Positions 57,460-64,000 of a stretch of DNA of 64,000 nt are shown one piece after another. Every line of letters begins with the position of its first letter. Position 1 is the first letter of the stretch. Source of the stretch: Arthrobacter sp. CJ23 (GTDB taxonomy: Bacteria > Actinomycetota > Actinomycetes > Actinomycetales > Micrococcaceae); the NCBI RefSeq assembly GCF_024741795.1, contig NZ_CP102950.1:62001-126000 (forward strand), given 5' to 3'. Position numbers and translations under genes: made by a program. Under the pieces are notes generated by a model. That model ran no database searches and was not told where the DNA came from. It saw only the letters and a list, made by a program, of their open reading frames with translations.

Positions 57460-59532
57460 ATGAAAGCTAAGAGTTTCTTCAAGGGCCCGGGCATCTGGAT
57501 TGTTGTCGTAGTCGGCTTGCTCCTGGTGGCCTTCGCAACGTTTTCCCCAGGCGGATCCACACGTATCGACACCAAGGACGGCCTCGCGCTCCTTTCCCAA
57601 AGCGGGAAGGTGGAGCAGGCCAAGATCTTCGATGCCGAGAACCGCGTTGACCTGATCCTGAAGGACAACCTGGTCCTCGACGGCCAGGACAAGGGCAAGA
57701 ACATCCAGTTCTTCTATGTCACGGACCGCGGACCGGACATCGTCAAGGCCGTCACCAACGCCAATCCCGCCAAGGGTTTCACCGACCAGCCCGTTGAGAA
57801 CAACTGGTTCTCCGGGCTGTTCTCCCTGCTGATCCCGGTGCTGCTGCTCGGCGTGCTGTTCTGGTTCCTGCTGTCCCGCATGCAGGGCGGCGGCTCCAAG
57901 GTGATGCAGTTCGGCAAGTCCAAGGCCAAGCTGGTCAACAAGGACATGCCGCAGGTGACGTTCTCCGATGTCGCGGGCGCGGACGAGGCCGTTGAAGAGC
58001 TCCAGGAAATCAAGGAATTCCTCCAGGAGCCGGCCAAGTTCCAGGCCGTGGGCGCCAAGATCCCCAAGGGCGTGCTGCTGTACGGCCCTCCGGGCACCGG
58101 CAAGACCCTCCTGGCCCGCGCCGTCGCCGGCGAGGCCGGCGTGCCGTTCTTCTCCATCTCCGGCTCGGACTTCGTGGAAATGTTCGTCGGCGTGGGCGCG
58201 TCCCGTGTCCGCGACCTCTTCGAGCAGGCCAAGGCCAACTCCCCGGCCATCATCTTCGTTGACGAAATCGACGCCGTGGGACGCCACCGCGGCGCCGGCA
58301 TCGGCGGCGGCAACGACGAGCGCGAGCAGACCCTCAACCAGCTCCTGGTTGAGATGGACGGTTTCGACGTCAAGACCAACGTCATCCTGATCGCCGCCAC
58401 CAACCGCCCGGACGTCCTGGACCCCGCGCTGCTGCGCCCGGGCCGCTTCGACCGCCAGATCACCGTGGAAGCCCCGGACCTGATCGGCCGCGAGCAGATC
58501 CTCAACGTCCATGCCCAGGGCAAGCCGATGGCCCAGGGTGTGGACCTCAAGGGCGTCGCCAAGAAGACGCCCGGTTACACGGGTGCGGACCTGGCCAACG
58601 TGCTCAACGAGGCCGCCCTGCTGACCGCCCGCTCCAACGCCAACCTGATCGACGACCGCGCCCTGGACGAGGCCATCGACCGCGTCATGGCCGGCCCGCA
58701 GAAGCGCAGCCGCGTCATGAAGGAACACGAACGCAAGATCACCGCGTACCACGAAGGCGGCCACGCCCTGGTGGCGGCGGCCCTGCGGAACTCCGCCCCG
58801 GTCACCAAGATCACCATCCTGCCCCGCGGCCGTGCCCTTGGCTACACCATGGTGGTCCCGGAGGATGACAAGTACTCGGTCACCCGCAACGAACTCCTGG
58901 ACCAGATGGCCTACGCCATGGGTGGCCGCGTTGCCGAGGAAATCGTGTTCCACGACCCCTCCACGGGCGCCTCGAACGACATCGAAAAGGCCACCTCCAC
59001 GGCCCGCAAGATGGTCACCCAGTACGGGATGAGCGAGCGGATCGGCGCCGTCAAGCTCGGCAGCGGCGGCGGCGAGCCGTTCCTTGGCCGCGACATGGCC
59101 CAGGAACGCAACTACTCTGACTCGGTGGCCTACATCGTGGACGAGGAAGTGCGCCGCCTGATCGACCAGGCCCACGACGAGGCCTATGCCATCCTGACCG
59201 AGAACCGCGATGTCCTGGACCAGCTGGCCCTTGAGCTGCTCGAGCGGGAGACCCTCAACCAGGCCGAGATCGCCCACATCTTCAGCGATATCCGCAAGCG
59301 CGATTTCCGCGAAGTGTGGCTCTCCAAGGAATCCCGTCCCGTCCAGACCATCCCCCCCGTGGAATCCCGTGCGGAGAAGTCAGAGCGCGAGGCCCAGGAA
59401 GAGGCCAAGGCCGCACGTCTCAAGGAACCCCTTGATGCCCAGTCGCCGCACCCGCAGGGCGTCGGCAGCCAGGAGCCGTTCCAGGGCTCCGGGCCCGACG
59501 GCGGCACCGACACTACTACGCTTCACGGCTAA
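57460..59532 (+). CDS. ftsH: ATP-dependent zinc metalloprotease FtsH
   Basis: The 690-residue protein has two transmembrane helices (about 11-29 and 119-138), an AAA+ domain with Walker A GPPGTGKT (209-216) and second region of homology, and the zinc-protease motif HEGGH (431-435). It degrades membrane and regulatory proteins. ATG 57460 begins the conserved N-terminus; an AGGAGG lies further upstream than usual (57431). The C-terminal 70 residues are charged and Pro-rich. Confidence 0.96.
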   Translation: MKAKSFFKGPGIWIVVVVGLLLVAFATFSPGGSTRIDTKDGLALLSQSGKVEQAKIFDAENRVDLILKDNLVLDGQDKGKNIQFFYVTDRGPDIVKAVTNANPAKGFTDQPVENNWFSGLFSLLIPVLLLGVLFWFLLSRMQGGGSKVMQFGKSKAKLVNKDMPQVTFSDVAGADEAVEELQEIKEFLQEPAKFQAVGAKIPKGVLLYGPPGTGKTLLARAVAGEAGVPFFSISGSDFVEMFVGVGASRVRDLFEQAKANSPAIIFVDEIDAVGRHRGAGIGGGNDEREQTLNQLLVEMDGFDVKTNVILIAATNRPDVLDPALLRPGRFDRQITVEAPDLIGREQILNVHAQGKPMAQGVDLKGVAKKTPGYTGADLANVLNEAALLTARSNANLIDDRALDEAIDRVMAGPQKRSRVMKEHERKITAYHEGGHALVAAALRNSAPVTKITILPRGRALGYTMVVPEDDKYSVTRNELLDQMAYAMGGRVAEEIVFHDPSTGASNDIEKATSTARKMVTQYGMSERIGAVKLGSGGGEPFLGRDMAQERNYSDSVAYIVDEEVRRLIDQAHDEAYAILTENRDVLDQLALELLERETLNQAEIAHIFSDIRKRDFREVWLSKESRPVQTIPPVESRAEKSEREAQEEAKAARLKEPLDAQSPHPQGVGSQEPFQGSGPDGGTDTTTLHG

Positions 59533-59542
59533 GCTTTCTGCT

Positions 59543-60184
59543 GTGACTCATTTCGACGACGACGACCACTCCGCCGCCGGCGGCCACTCCGCGGGCAAGC
59601 CGGGAGGCCACTCAGGCCACAAAGTGGACCGCCCGCGCATTGAAGCGGCTGTCCGCGAAATCCTGCTGGCCATCGGCGAGGACCCGGAGCGCGGCGGGCT
59701 GCTGGACACGCCCAAGCGCGTGGCCAAGGCGTATGCCGAGGTCTTCGCGGGCCTGCACCAGCACCCGGCGGACGTCCTGTCCACCACGTTTGACCTCGAC
59801 CACGAGGAACTGGTCCTGGTCAAGGACATCCCGTTCTACTCCACGTGCGAGCACCACCTGGTGCCGTTCCACGGCGTCGCGCACGTGGGGTACATCCCCT
59901 CGCACGACGGCAAGGTGACCGGCCTCAGCAAGCTTGCGCGGCTCGTGGACATCTACGCGCGCCGTCCGCAGGTGCAGGAACGCCTCACCACGCAGATCGT
60001 CGAAGCCCTCGTGAACCACCTGAACCCCCGCGGCGCGATCGTCGTGGTGGAATGCGAACACATGTGCATGTCCATGAGGGGCATACGCAAGCCCGGCGCC
60101 AAGACCGTCACCAGCGCAGTGCGCGGGCAACTCCATGACCCGGCCACCCGTGCCGAGGCCATGAGTCTCATACTCGGAAGGTAA
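59543..60184 (+). CDS. folE: GTP cyclohydrolase I
   Basis: The 213-residue protein has [20 protein letters not shown] with zinc-binding Cys and His, [20 protein letters not shown] and [11 protein letters not shown]. The N-terminus is His/Gly/Asp-rich and variable. GTG 59543 follows the ftsH stop by 10 bp. It makes dihydroneopterin triphosphate, the first step of folate synthesis. Confidence 0.95.
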   Translation: MTHFDDDDHSAAGGHSAGKPGGHSGHKVDRPRIEAAVREILLAIGEDPERGGLLDTPKRVAKAYAEVFAGLHQHPADVLSTTFDLDHEELVLVKDIPFYSTCEHHLVPFHGVAHVGYIPSHDGKVTGLSKLARLVDIYARRPQVQERLTTQIVEALVNHLNPRGAIVVVECEHMCMSMRGIRKPGAKTVTSAVRGQLHDPATRAEAMSLILGR

Positions 60185-60191
60185 CAAACAC

Positions 60192-61097
60192 ATGGATTCC
60201 CTCGCTGCAGCACCCGGAACCGGCCCGGCCACCAGCCCCCTGCCGATCCTCCGCAAGCCGCTCCCGGCGGCCAGGTTCCAGGACCTGCCCACGGACCGCA
60301 CGCTCGTCATGGGAATCCTCAACGTCACCCCGGATTCCTTCAGCGACGGCGGCAGCCACAAGACCCCGGACTCGGCCATCGCGCTGGGCCTGCGGATGTT
60401 CTACGCCGGTGCGGACATCATCGACGTCGGCGGCGAATCCACGCGCTCCGGTGCCGAGCCGGTTGACCCGGCCGAAGAGCAGCGCCGCGTGATCCCCGTG
60501 ATCCAGGCCCTGGTCAAGGCCGGCGCGCTGGTCAGCATCGACACCATGCACACCTCCACGGCAGCGGCCGCCGTGGAAGCCGGCGCGGCGATCATCAACG
60601 ACGTCTCCGGTCTGACCATCGAGCCGGGCATGCCCGAACTCGTGGCCCGCACCAAGGTGCCGTACGTCCTCACGCACCGCCGCGGCGATGCCAAGACCAT
60701 GGACAGCCTCACCGACTACGGAAACGTGGCGGACGACGTCGTGGCAGAGCTGCGCGAGGTCCGCGACAAGCTCTACGCCGCCGGTGTGGCACCCGAGCAG
60801 ATCATCGTGGATCCGGGCCTGGGGTTCTCCAAGAACGAGGCCCAGAACTGGGAACTCCTCAAGAACCTCCCCAAGCTCAATGCCCTGGGACACAAGGTCC
60901 TGGTGGCGGCATCACGCAAGCGCTTCCTCGGCACTCTCCTGACGGTGTCCGGCAAGTCCGCGGCGCCGCTGGAACGCGATTACGCCACCGCCGCCATCAC
61001 GGCGCTCAGCGCCGCCGGGGGAGCCTGGGCCGTCCGCGTGCACGACGTCGGCCCCAGCCTTGACGCTGTCAAGGTCGCCGCGCGCATCAAGCAGTGA
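60192..61097 (+). CDS. folP: dihydropteroate synthase
   Basis: The 301-residue protein has MGILNVTPDSFSDGG, DIIDVGGESTRSGAEPV and SRKRFLG, the substrate-binding loops of the sulfonamide target enzyme. It condenses pterin pyrophosphate with p-aminobenzoate. It lies 7 bp after folE in the folate operon. Confidence 0.95.
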   Translation: MDSLAAAPGTGPATSPLPILRKPLPAARFQDLPTDRTLVMGILNVTPDSFSDGGSHKTPDSAIALGLRMFYAGADIIDVGGESTRSGAEPVDPAEEQRRVIPVIQALVKAGALVSIDTMHTSTAAAAVEAGAAIINDVSGLTIEPGMPELVARTKVPYVLTHRRGDAKTMDSLTDYGNVADDVVAELREVRDKLYAAGVAPEQIIVDPGLGFSKNEAQNWELLKNLPKLNALGHKVLVAASRKRFLGTLLTVSGKSAAPLERDYATAAITALSAAGGAWAVRVHDVGPSLDAVKVAARIKQ

Positions 61098-61111
61098 TCG
61101 GGGGACATGCT

Positions 61112-61501
61112 GTGGACAGGATTACTCTGACCGGAGTCACCGCCGTCGGCTACCACGGGGTGTTTGATTTCGAACGCCGCGACGGGCAGCCGTTCGTGGT
61201 GGACGTGGTGCTGCACACCGACTTCACCAAGGCTGCGGAGACCGATGACCTCCAGTACACGGCGCATTACGGCGAGGTGGCCGAGCTGATCACCTCCCTC
61301 ATCGAGGGCGAGCCGCTGAACCTGATCGAGGCCCTGGCCGTCCGCATCGCAGACGCCATCCTGGCCGGCTTCAACGTGGGCGCCGTCGATGTCACCGTCC
61401 ACAAGCCCAAGGCGCCCATCGAGGTGCCCTTCGGCGATGTCACGGTCAGCGTGCACAGGGCCCGGCCGCACGGGTCCCGTCCACTCCAGGACCGGCCATG
61501 A
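61112..61501 (+). CDS. folB: dihydroneopterin aldolase
   Basis: The 129-residue protein has VDRITLTGVTAVGYHGVFDF and VTVHKPKAPIEVPFGDV, as in FolB. GTG 61112 has GGGGGA 6 nt upstream and starts at the conserved N-terminus; an upstream GTG at 61094 would overlap the folP stop. Its stop overlaps the folK start (ATGA). Confidence 0.92.
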   Translation: MDRITLTGVTAVGYHGVFDFERRDGQPFVVDVVLHTDFTKAAETDDLQYTAHYGEVAELITSLIEGEPLNLIEALAVRIADAILAGFNVGAVDVTVHKPKAPIEVPFGDVTVSVHRARPHGSRPLQDRP

Positions 61502-62037
61502 GCACCGCATTCACCAAAGCGGTCCTCGCGCTCGGCAGCAACCTGGGGGAACGCAACGACACCCTGTCCACCGCCGTCGCGGACCTCGTGGACCGGCCGG
61601 AAGTCCGGCTCCTGGGCGTCTCGCCAGTAGTCCAGACCAAGCCCGTGGGAGGTCCTGCCGGGCAGGCGGACTTCCTGAACATGGTCATCGCCGTGGAGAC
61701 CACCCTCGCGCCGCTTGAGCTGCTGCAGCACTGTCACGACGTCGAACAGAAGCACCACCGCGTGCGCGAAATCCGCTGGGGGCCGCGGACCCTGGACGTG
61801 GACATCATCGTCTTCGGGGACTTTGTGAGCGACGACGAAAAACTGACCCTGCCCCACCCCCGCGCCGCCGAACGGGCCTTCGTTCTCTACCCCTGGTCGC
61901 TGCTGGATCCTTCCGCGCAGCTCAACGGGCAGAGCGTCGGCGAGCTCGCCGCGCAGGCTGCCGACATGCCGGACATCCGCCCGTTCGACGGCTACGGCGA
62001 CGTCGCCGGAGTGCCCGCCACCGGCGCGGTGGAGTAG
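61498..62037 (+). CDS. folK: 2-amino-4-hydroxy-6-hydroxymethyldihydropteridine pyrophosphokinase
   Basis: The 179-residue protein has ALGSNLGERNDTLSTAV, GPRTLDVDIIVFGD and LPHPRAAERAFVLYPW, the HPPK signature. It pyrophosphorylates the pterin for FolP. The start overlaps folB by four bases, indicating coupled translation. Confidence 0.94.
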   Translation: MSTAFTKAVLALGSNLGERNDTLSTAVADLVDRPEVRLLGVSPVVQTKPVGGPAGQADFLNMVIAVETTLAPLELLQHCHDVEQKHHRVREIRWGPRTLDVDIIVFGDFVSDDEKLTLPHPRAAERAFVLYPWSLLDPSAQLNGQSVGELAAQAADMPDIRPFDGYGDVAGVPATGAVE

Positions 62038-62040
62038 CCC

Positions 62041-62562
62041 ATGAAAGCCATCCGTCCGCTCCTTCTGGTGATCATCGCCGTCGTTGTTGCCGCGGTGGGC
62101 TGGCTGGCCGCCCTGGCGGCTGGCCGCTACAGCCTCGCCACCCCCGTGCTGCCACCCTCGGCGCTGGTGACCATGGGCGTGATTGCCGCGCTCACCCTGG
62201 TCATGGGCATCCGCGTGCTGCGCTGGCGCAACGGCAAGAAGAAGACCATGCTGAACCCCATCCTGGCGGCCCGGACGCTGGTCCTGGCCCAGGCCTGCGC
62301 CTACGCGGGCACGGTCCTGCTGGGCTGGCATGCCGGGATCGCGGTTGACCTGCTCCGGATCTGGAGCCTGCGCAGTGACCAGGGAATCCTGTGGCTCACG
62401 CTCCTGATGGGCGGCGGCGGCCTGGTCATGGTTGCCGTGGGCCTCGTTGTTGAACGGTTCTGCCGGATCCCCCCGGAGGACCTGGAAGGCGGGACCGGCG
62501 TTCCGGATCCCCGCCGCGGTGAACCCAAGGGTGAAGGCGAATATGCATACCGAGGCGATTGA
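62041..62562 (+). CDS. DUF3180 membrane protein
   Basis: The 173-residue protein has four hydrophobic helices and the DUF3180 pattern MLNPILAARTLVLAQACAYA then GWHAGIAVDLL. It follows folK in most Actinobacteria; function unknown. It is 3 bp after folK, and its end overlaps the next gene by 20 bp. Confidence 0.9.
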   Translation: MKAIRPLLLVIIAVVVAAVGWLAALAAGRYSLATPVLPPSALVTMGVIAALTLVMGIRVLRWRNGKKKTMLNPILAARTLVLAQACAYAGTVLLGWHAGIAVDLLRIWSLRSDQGILWLTLLMGGGGLVMVAVGLVVERFCRIPPEDLEGGTGVPDPRRGEPKGEGEYAYRGD

Positions 62563-63055
62563 CCCTCCCGGCGTCCAGTGGCTGCGGGTGTCGCCCAAAT
62601 ACGTCACGGTCCGGCTGGTCGAGTGGGCCATCGGCAACCTGATCTCCATCGCCGTGGTATCCCTGCCGCTGCTGCTCGTGCTCCTGGGCTGGTGGTCGTG
62701 GCCGCCGCTGTGGCTTGCCACCTGCGTCCCGGCTGCCATGCTGGTCCTCGCCCTGTGGCGGCTGGTGCTGATTCCGCGCCAGGTCCGGGCCATCGGCTAC
62801 GCCGAACGCGACGACGATCTCCTGATCCGCCGGGGCATCTTCTTCCAGCGCACCATGGTGGTCCCGTACGGACGCATGCAGTACGTGGATGTTGCCGTGG
62901 GCCCCGTCGAGCGCAGCCTCGGCCTGTGCACCCTCAAACTCCACACGGCCTCGGCCGGAACCAACGCCCTGCTCCCAGGACTGCCTGCCGCCGAGGGCGC
63001 CCGCCTGCGCGAGCAGCTTTCGGCCCGCGGTGAAGCCAGGCTGGCCGGGCTGTGA
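62543..63055 (+). CDS. PH (YdbS-type) domain membrane protein
   Basis: The 170-residue protein has two helices (LISIAVVSLPLLLVLLGWWS and ATCVPAAMLVLALWRLVLI) and a bacterial PH domain with DDLLIRRGIFFQRTMVVPYG and RMQYVDVAVGPVERSLGL. It pairs with the next gene as in YdbS/YdbT. Role unclear, perhaps envelope stress tolerance. Confidence 0.88.
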   Translation: MHTEAIDPPGVQWLRVSPKYVTVRLVEWAIGNLISIAVVSLPLLLVLLGWWSWPPLWLATCVPAAMLVLALWRLVLIPRQVRAIGYAERDDDLLIRRGIFFQRTMVVPYGRMQYVDVAVGPVERSLGLCTLKLHTASAGTNALLPGLPAAEGARLREQLSARGEARLAGL

Positions 63056-64000
63056 CCCAGCCAGGCACCGCCGCAGGCCCGTCGGCCAACGCGGCCGACG
63101 GCGACTGGCAGCGCGTCCACCCGGCGTCACCGTTCGTGCGGGGCTGGGTGGCGCTGGCCGCCGTCGGCTATTTCTTCGGCCGCGACACCTTTGAACGCCT
63201 GCTCCAGGGCCGGGACCTCGTTGACCCCAACCTCAACGGCCGCGCTCCGTGGCTGCTCGCCGGGGGCGGCATCCTGCTGCTCCTGACCGTGGGCGGCTTC
63301 ATCCTGAGCTGGTACTTCACCCGCTACCAGGTGGCCGAGGGCTACGTCCGCGTGAACACCGGCTTCCTCTTCAAGCAGCAGCGCCAGGCCCGCCTGGACC
63401 GGGTGCAGGCCATCGACGTGGTGCAGCCGCTGCTAGCAAGGATCTTCGGGCTTGCCGAGCTGAAGTTTGAAGTGGCCGACGCCGGCGAGTCGGCCGTGCG
63501 GCTGGCGTACCTGCCGCTCGCGCAGGCCAAGCAGCTGCGTGCCACCATCCTGGCGCGCGCCGCCGGCGTGGTGACGGGCCCGGAAACCGTGGACGCCCCG
63601 GAGGCGCCCGAGCACGTGGTGCTCTCCGTGCCGCCGGGCCGGCTCATCGGATCACTGGTCCTCAGCGAACAGACAGTGGCCGTGTTCCTGGGAGCTGTGG
63701 CCTCAGTGGTCCTCTCCGTGCTGACCGAGAGCGGCGCCTTCTACCTGTATCTGATTCCGGCCGTGCTGGGCATCGGCGCCGCCTATTGGAGCTCCTTCAA
63801 CAGGGGCTACAACTTCACGGCCGCGATTTCCCCGGACGGCATCCGCCTGCGCTACGGGCTCCTGGACACCCAGGCCCAGACCCTGCCGCCGGGCCGGATC
63901 CAGGCGCTCAAGGTGTCGCAGCCACCGCTGTGGCGCATCCTCGGCTGGTACCGCATGCAGGTCAACGTTGCCGGCTACGGCGGCGCCGCCGGCAACGAGG
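63052..64000 (+). CDS. PH (YdbT-type) domain membrane protein, cut by the window end
   Basis: The frame from GTG 63052, overlapping the previous stop by four bases, is open to the end of the window (316 codons). It has several membrane helices (WLLAGGGILLLLTVGGFILS and later) and at least two PH units: VNTGFLFKQQRQARLDRVQA with IDVVQPLLARIFGLAELKFE, and RLRYGLLDTQAQTLPPGRIQ. It is the larger partner of the YdbS/YdbT pair. Confidence 0.88.
   Translation, partial: MTQPGTAAGPSANAADGDWQRVHPASPFVRGWVALAAVGYFFGRDTFERLLQGRDLVDPNLNGRAPWLLAGGGILLLLTVGGFILSWYFTRYQVAEGYVRVNTGFLFKQQRQARLDRVQAIDVVQPLLARIFGLAELKFEVADAGESAVRLAYLPLAQAKQLRATILARAAGVVTGPETVDAPEAPEHVVLSVPPGRLIGSLVLSEQTVAVFLGAVASVVLSVLTESGAFYLYLIPAVLGIGAAYWSSFNRGYNFTAAISPDGIRLRYGLLDTQAQTLPPGRIQALKVSQPPLWRILGWYRMQVNVAGYGGAAGNE

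Overview
The window is chromosomal DNA from a high-GC Gram-positive bacterium of the family Micrococcaceae, most likely Arthrobacter in the broad sense (Arthrobacter, Paenarthrobacter or Pseudarthrobacter). The evidence is the dacB / DUF2342 / tilS / hpt / ftsH / folE-folP-folB-folK / DUF3180 / PH-domain gene order, the GTG and leaderless starts, the GC-rich codon use, and GH91 inulin fructotransferase-type enzymes, which are characteristic of this group. No rRNA or tRNA gene, CRISPR array or complete insertion sequence was recognised.

Layout. (1) 1-4.7 kb: an epimerase-like gene, a decayed DUF1801 remnant, a methyltransferase, a GGDEF-EAL protein and a small STAS-like protein. (2) 5.0-9.85 kb: a foreign segment bounded and divided by three copies of a 72-75 bp repeat, two direct and one inverted. 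It carries an intact arr rifamycin ADP-ribosyltransferase, a small PLDc_N membrane protein, gene fragments, and an lprG-P55 (lipoprotein plus MFS exporter) pair of mycobacterial type. (3) 10-14.7 kb: glycerate kinase, a YqeY protein, and a short UvrA-like ATPase preceded by a frameshifted gene. (4) 15.1-18.2 kb: a retron-type defence locus (40-codon ORF, DUF3800 protein, probable msr-msd RNA, retron reverse transcriptase), followed by a decayed duplicate of the 3' end of the adjacent uracil/xanthine permease gene and an unrecognised protein gene. (5) 18.2-38.6 kb: mostly housekeeping and transport genes (permease, thioredoxin reductase-like protein, RutE-like reductase, phosphoglucomutase, POT transporter, amidase, peptidase E, prephenate dehydratase, seryl-tRNA synthetase, inorganic pyrophosphatase and others). 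(6) 38.9-43.3 kb: dacB, DUF2342, tilS, hpt. (7) 43.4-57.3 kb: a fructan-utilisation island inserted between hpt and ftsH. (8) 57.5-64 kb: ftsH, the folate genes, DUF3180 and two PH-domain proteins, the last cut off by the window end.

The fructan island reads as a complete pathway. An exported GH32 enzyme with internal CBM66-like modules and a GH91 enzyme act on levan/inulin. An ABC importer (lipoprotein and two permeases, with no ATPase gene) takes up oligofructosides or difructose anhydrides. A second GH91 protein of DFA III hydrolase length and a GH32 enzyme without signal peptide can open and hydrolyse them in the cytoplasm. A PfkB kinase phosphorylates the fructose. Two near-identical LacI regulators flank the catabolic genes, and operator-like motifs containing CAAAACGATTTT lie in the divergent promoter region.

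The most unusual features are the 75-bp repeat element that organises the arr / lprG-P55 segment and supplies a leaderless promoter, the DUF3800 retron whose reverse transcriptase ends in sequence borrowed from the permease gene, the doubly nested CBM66 architecture of the exported GH32 enzyme, and an orphan Tat signal peptide upstream of the first GH91 gene.
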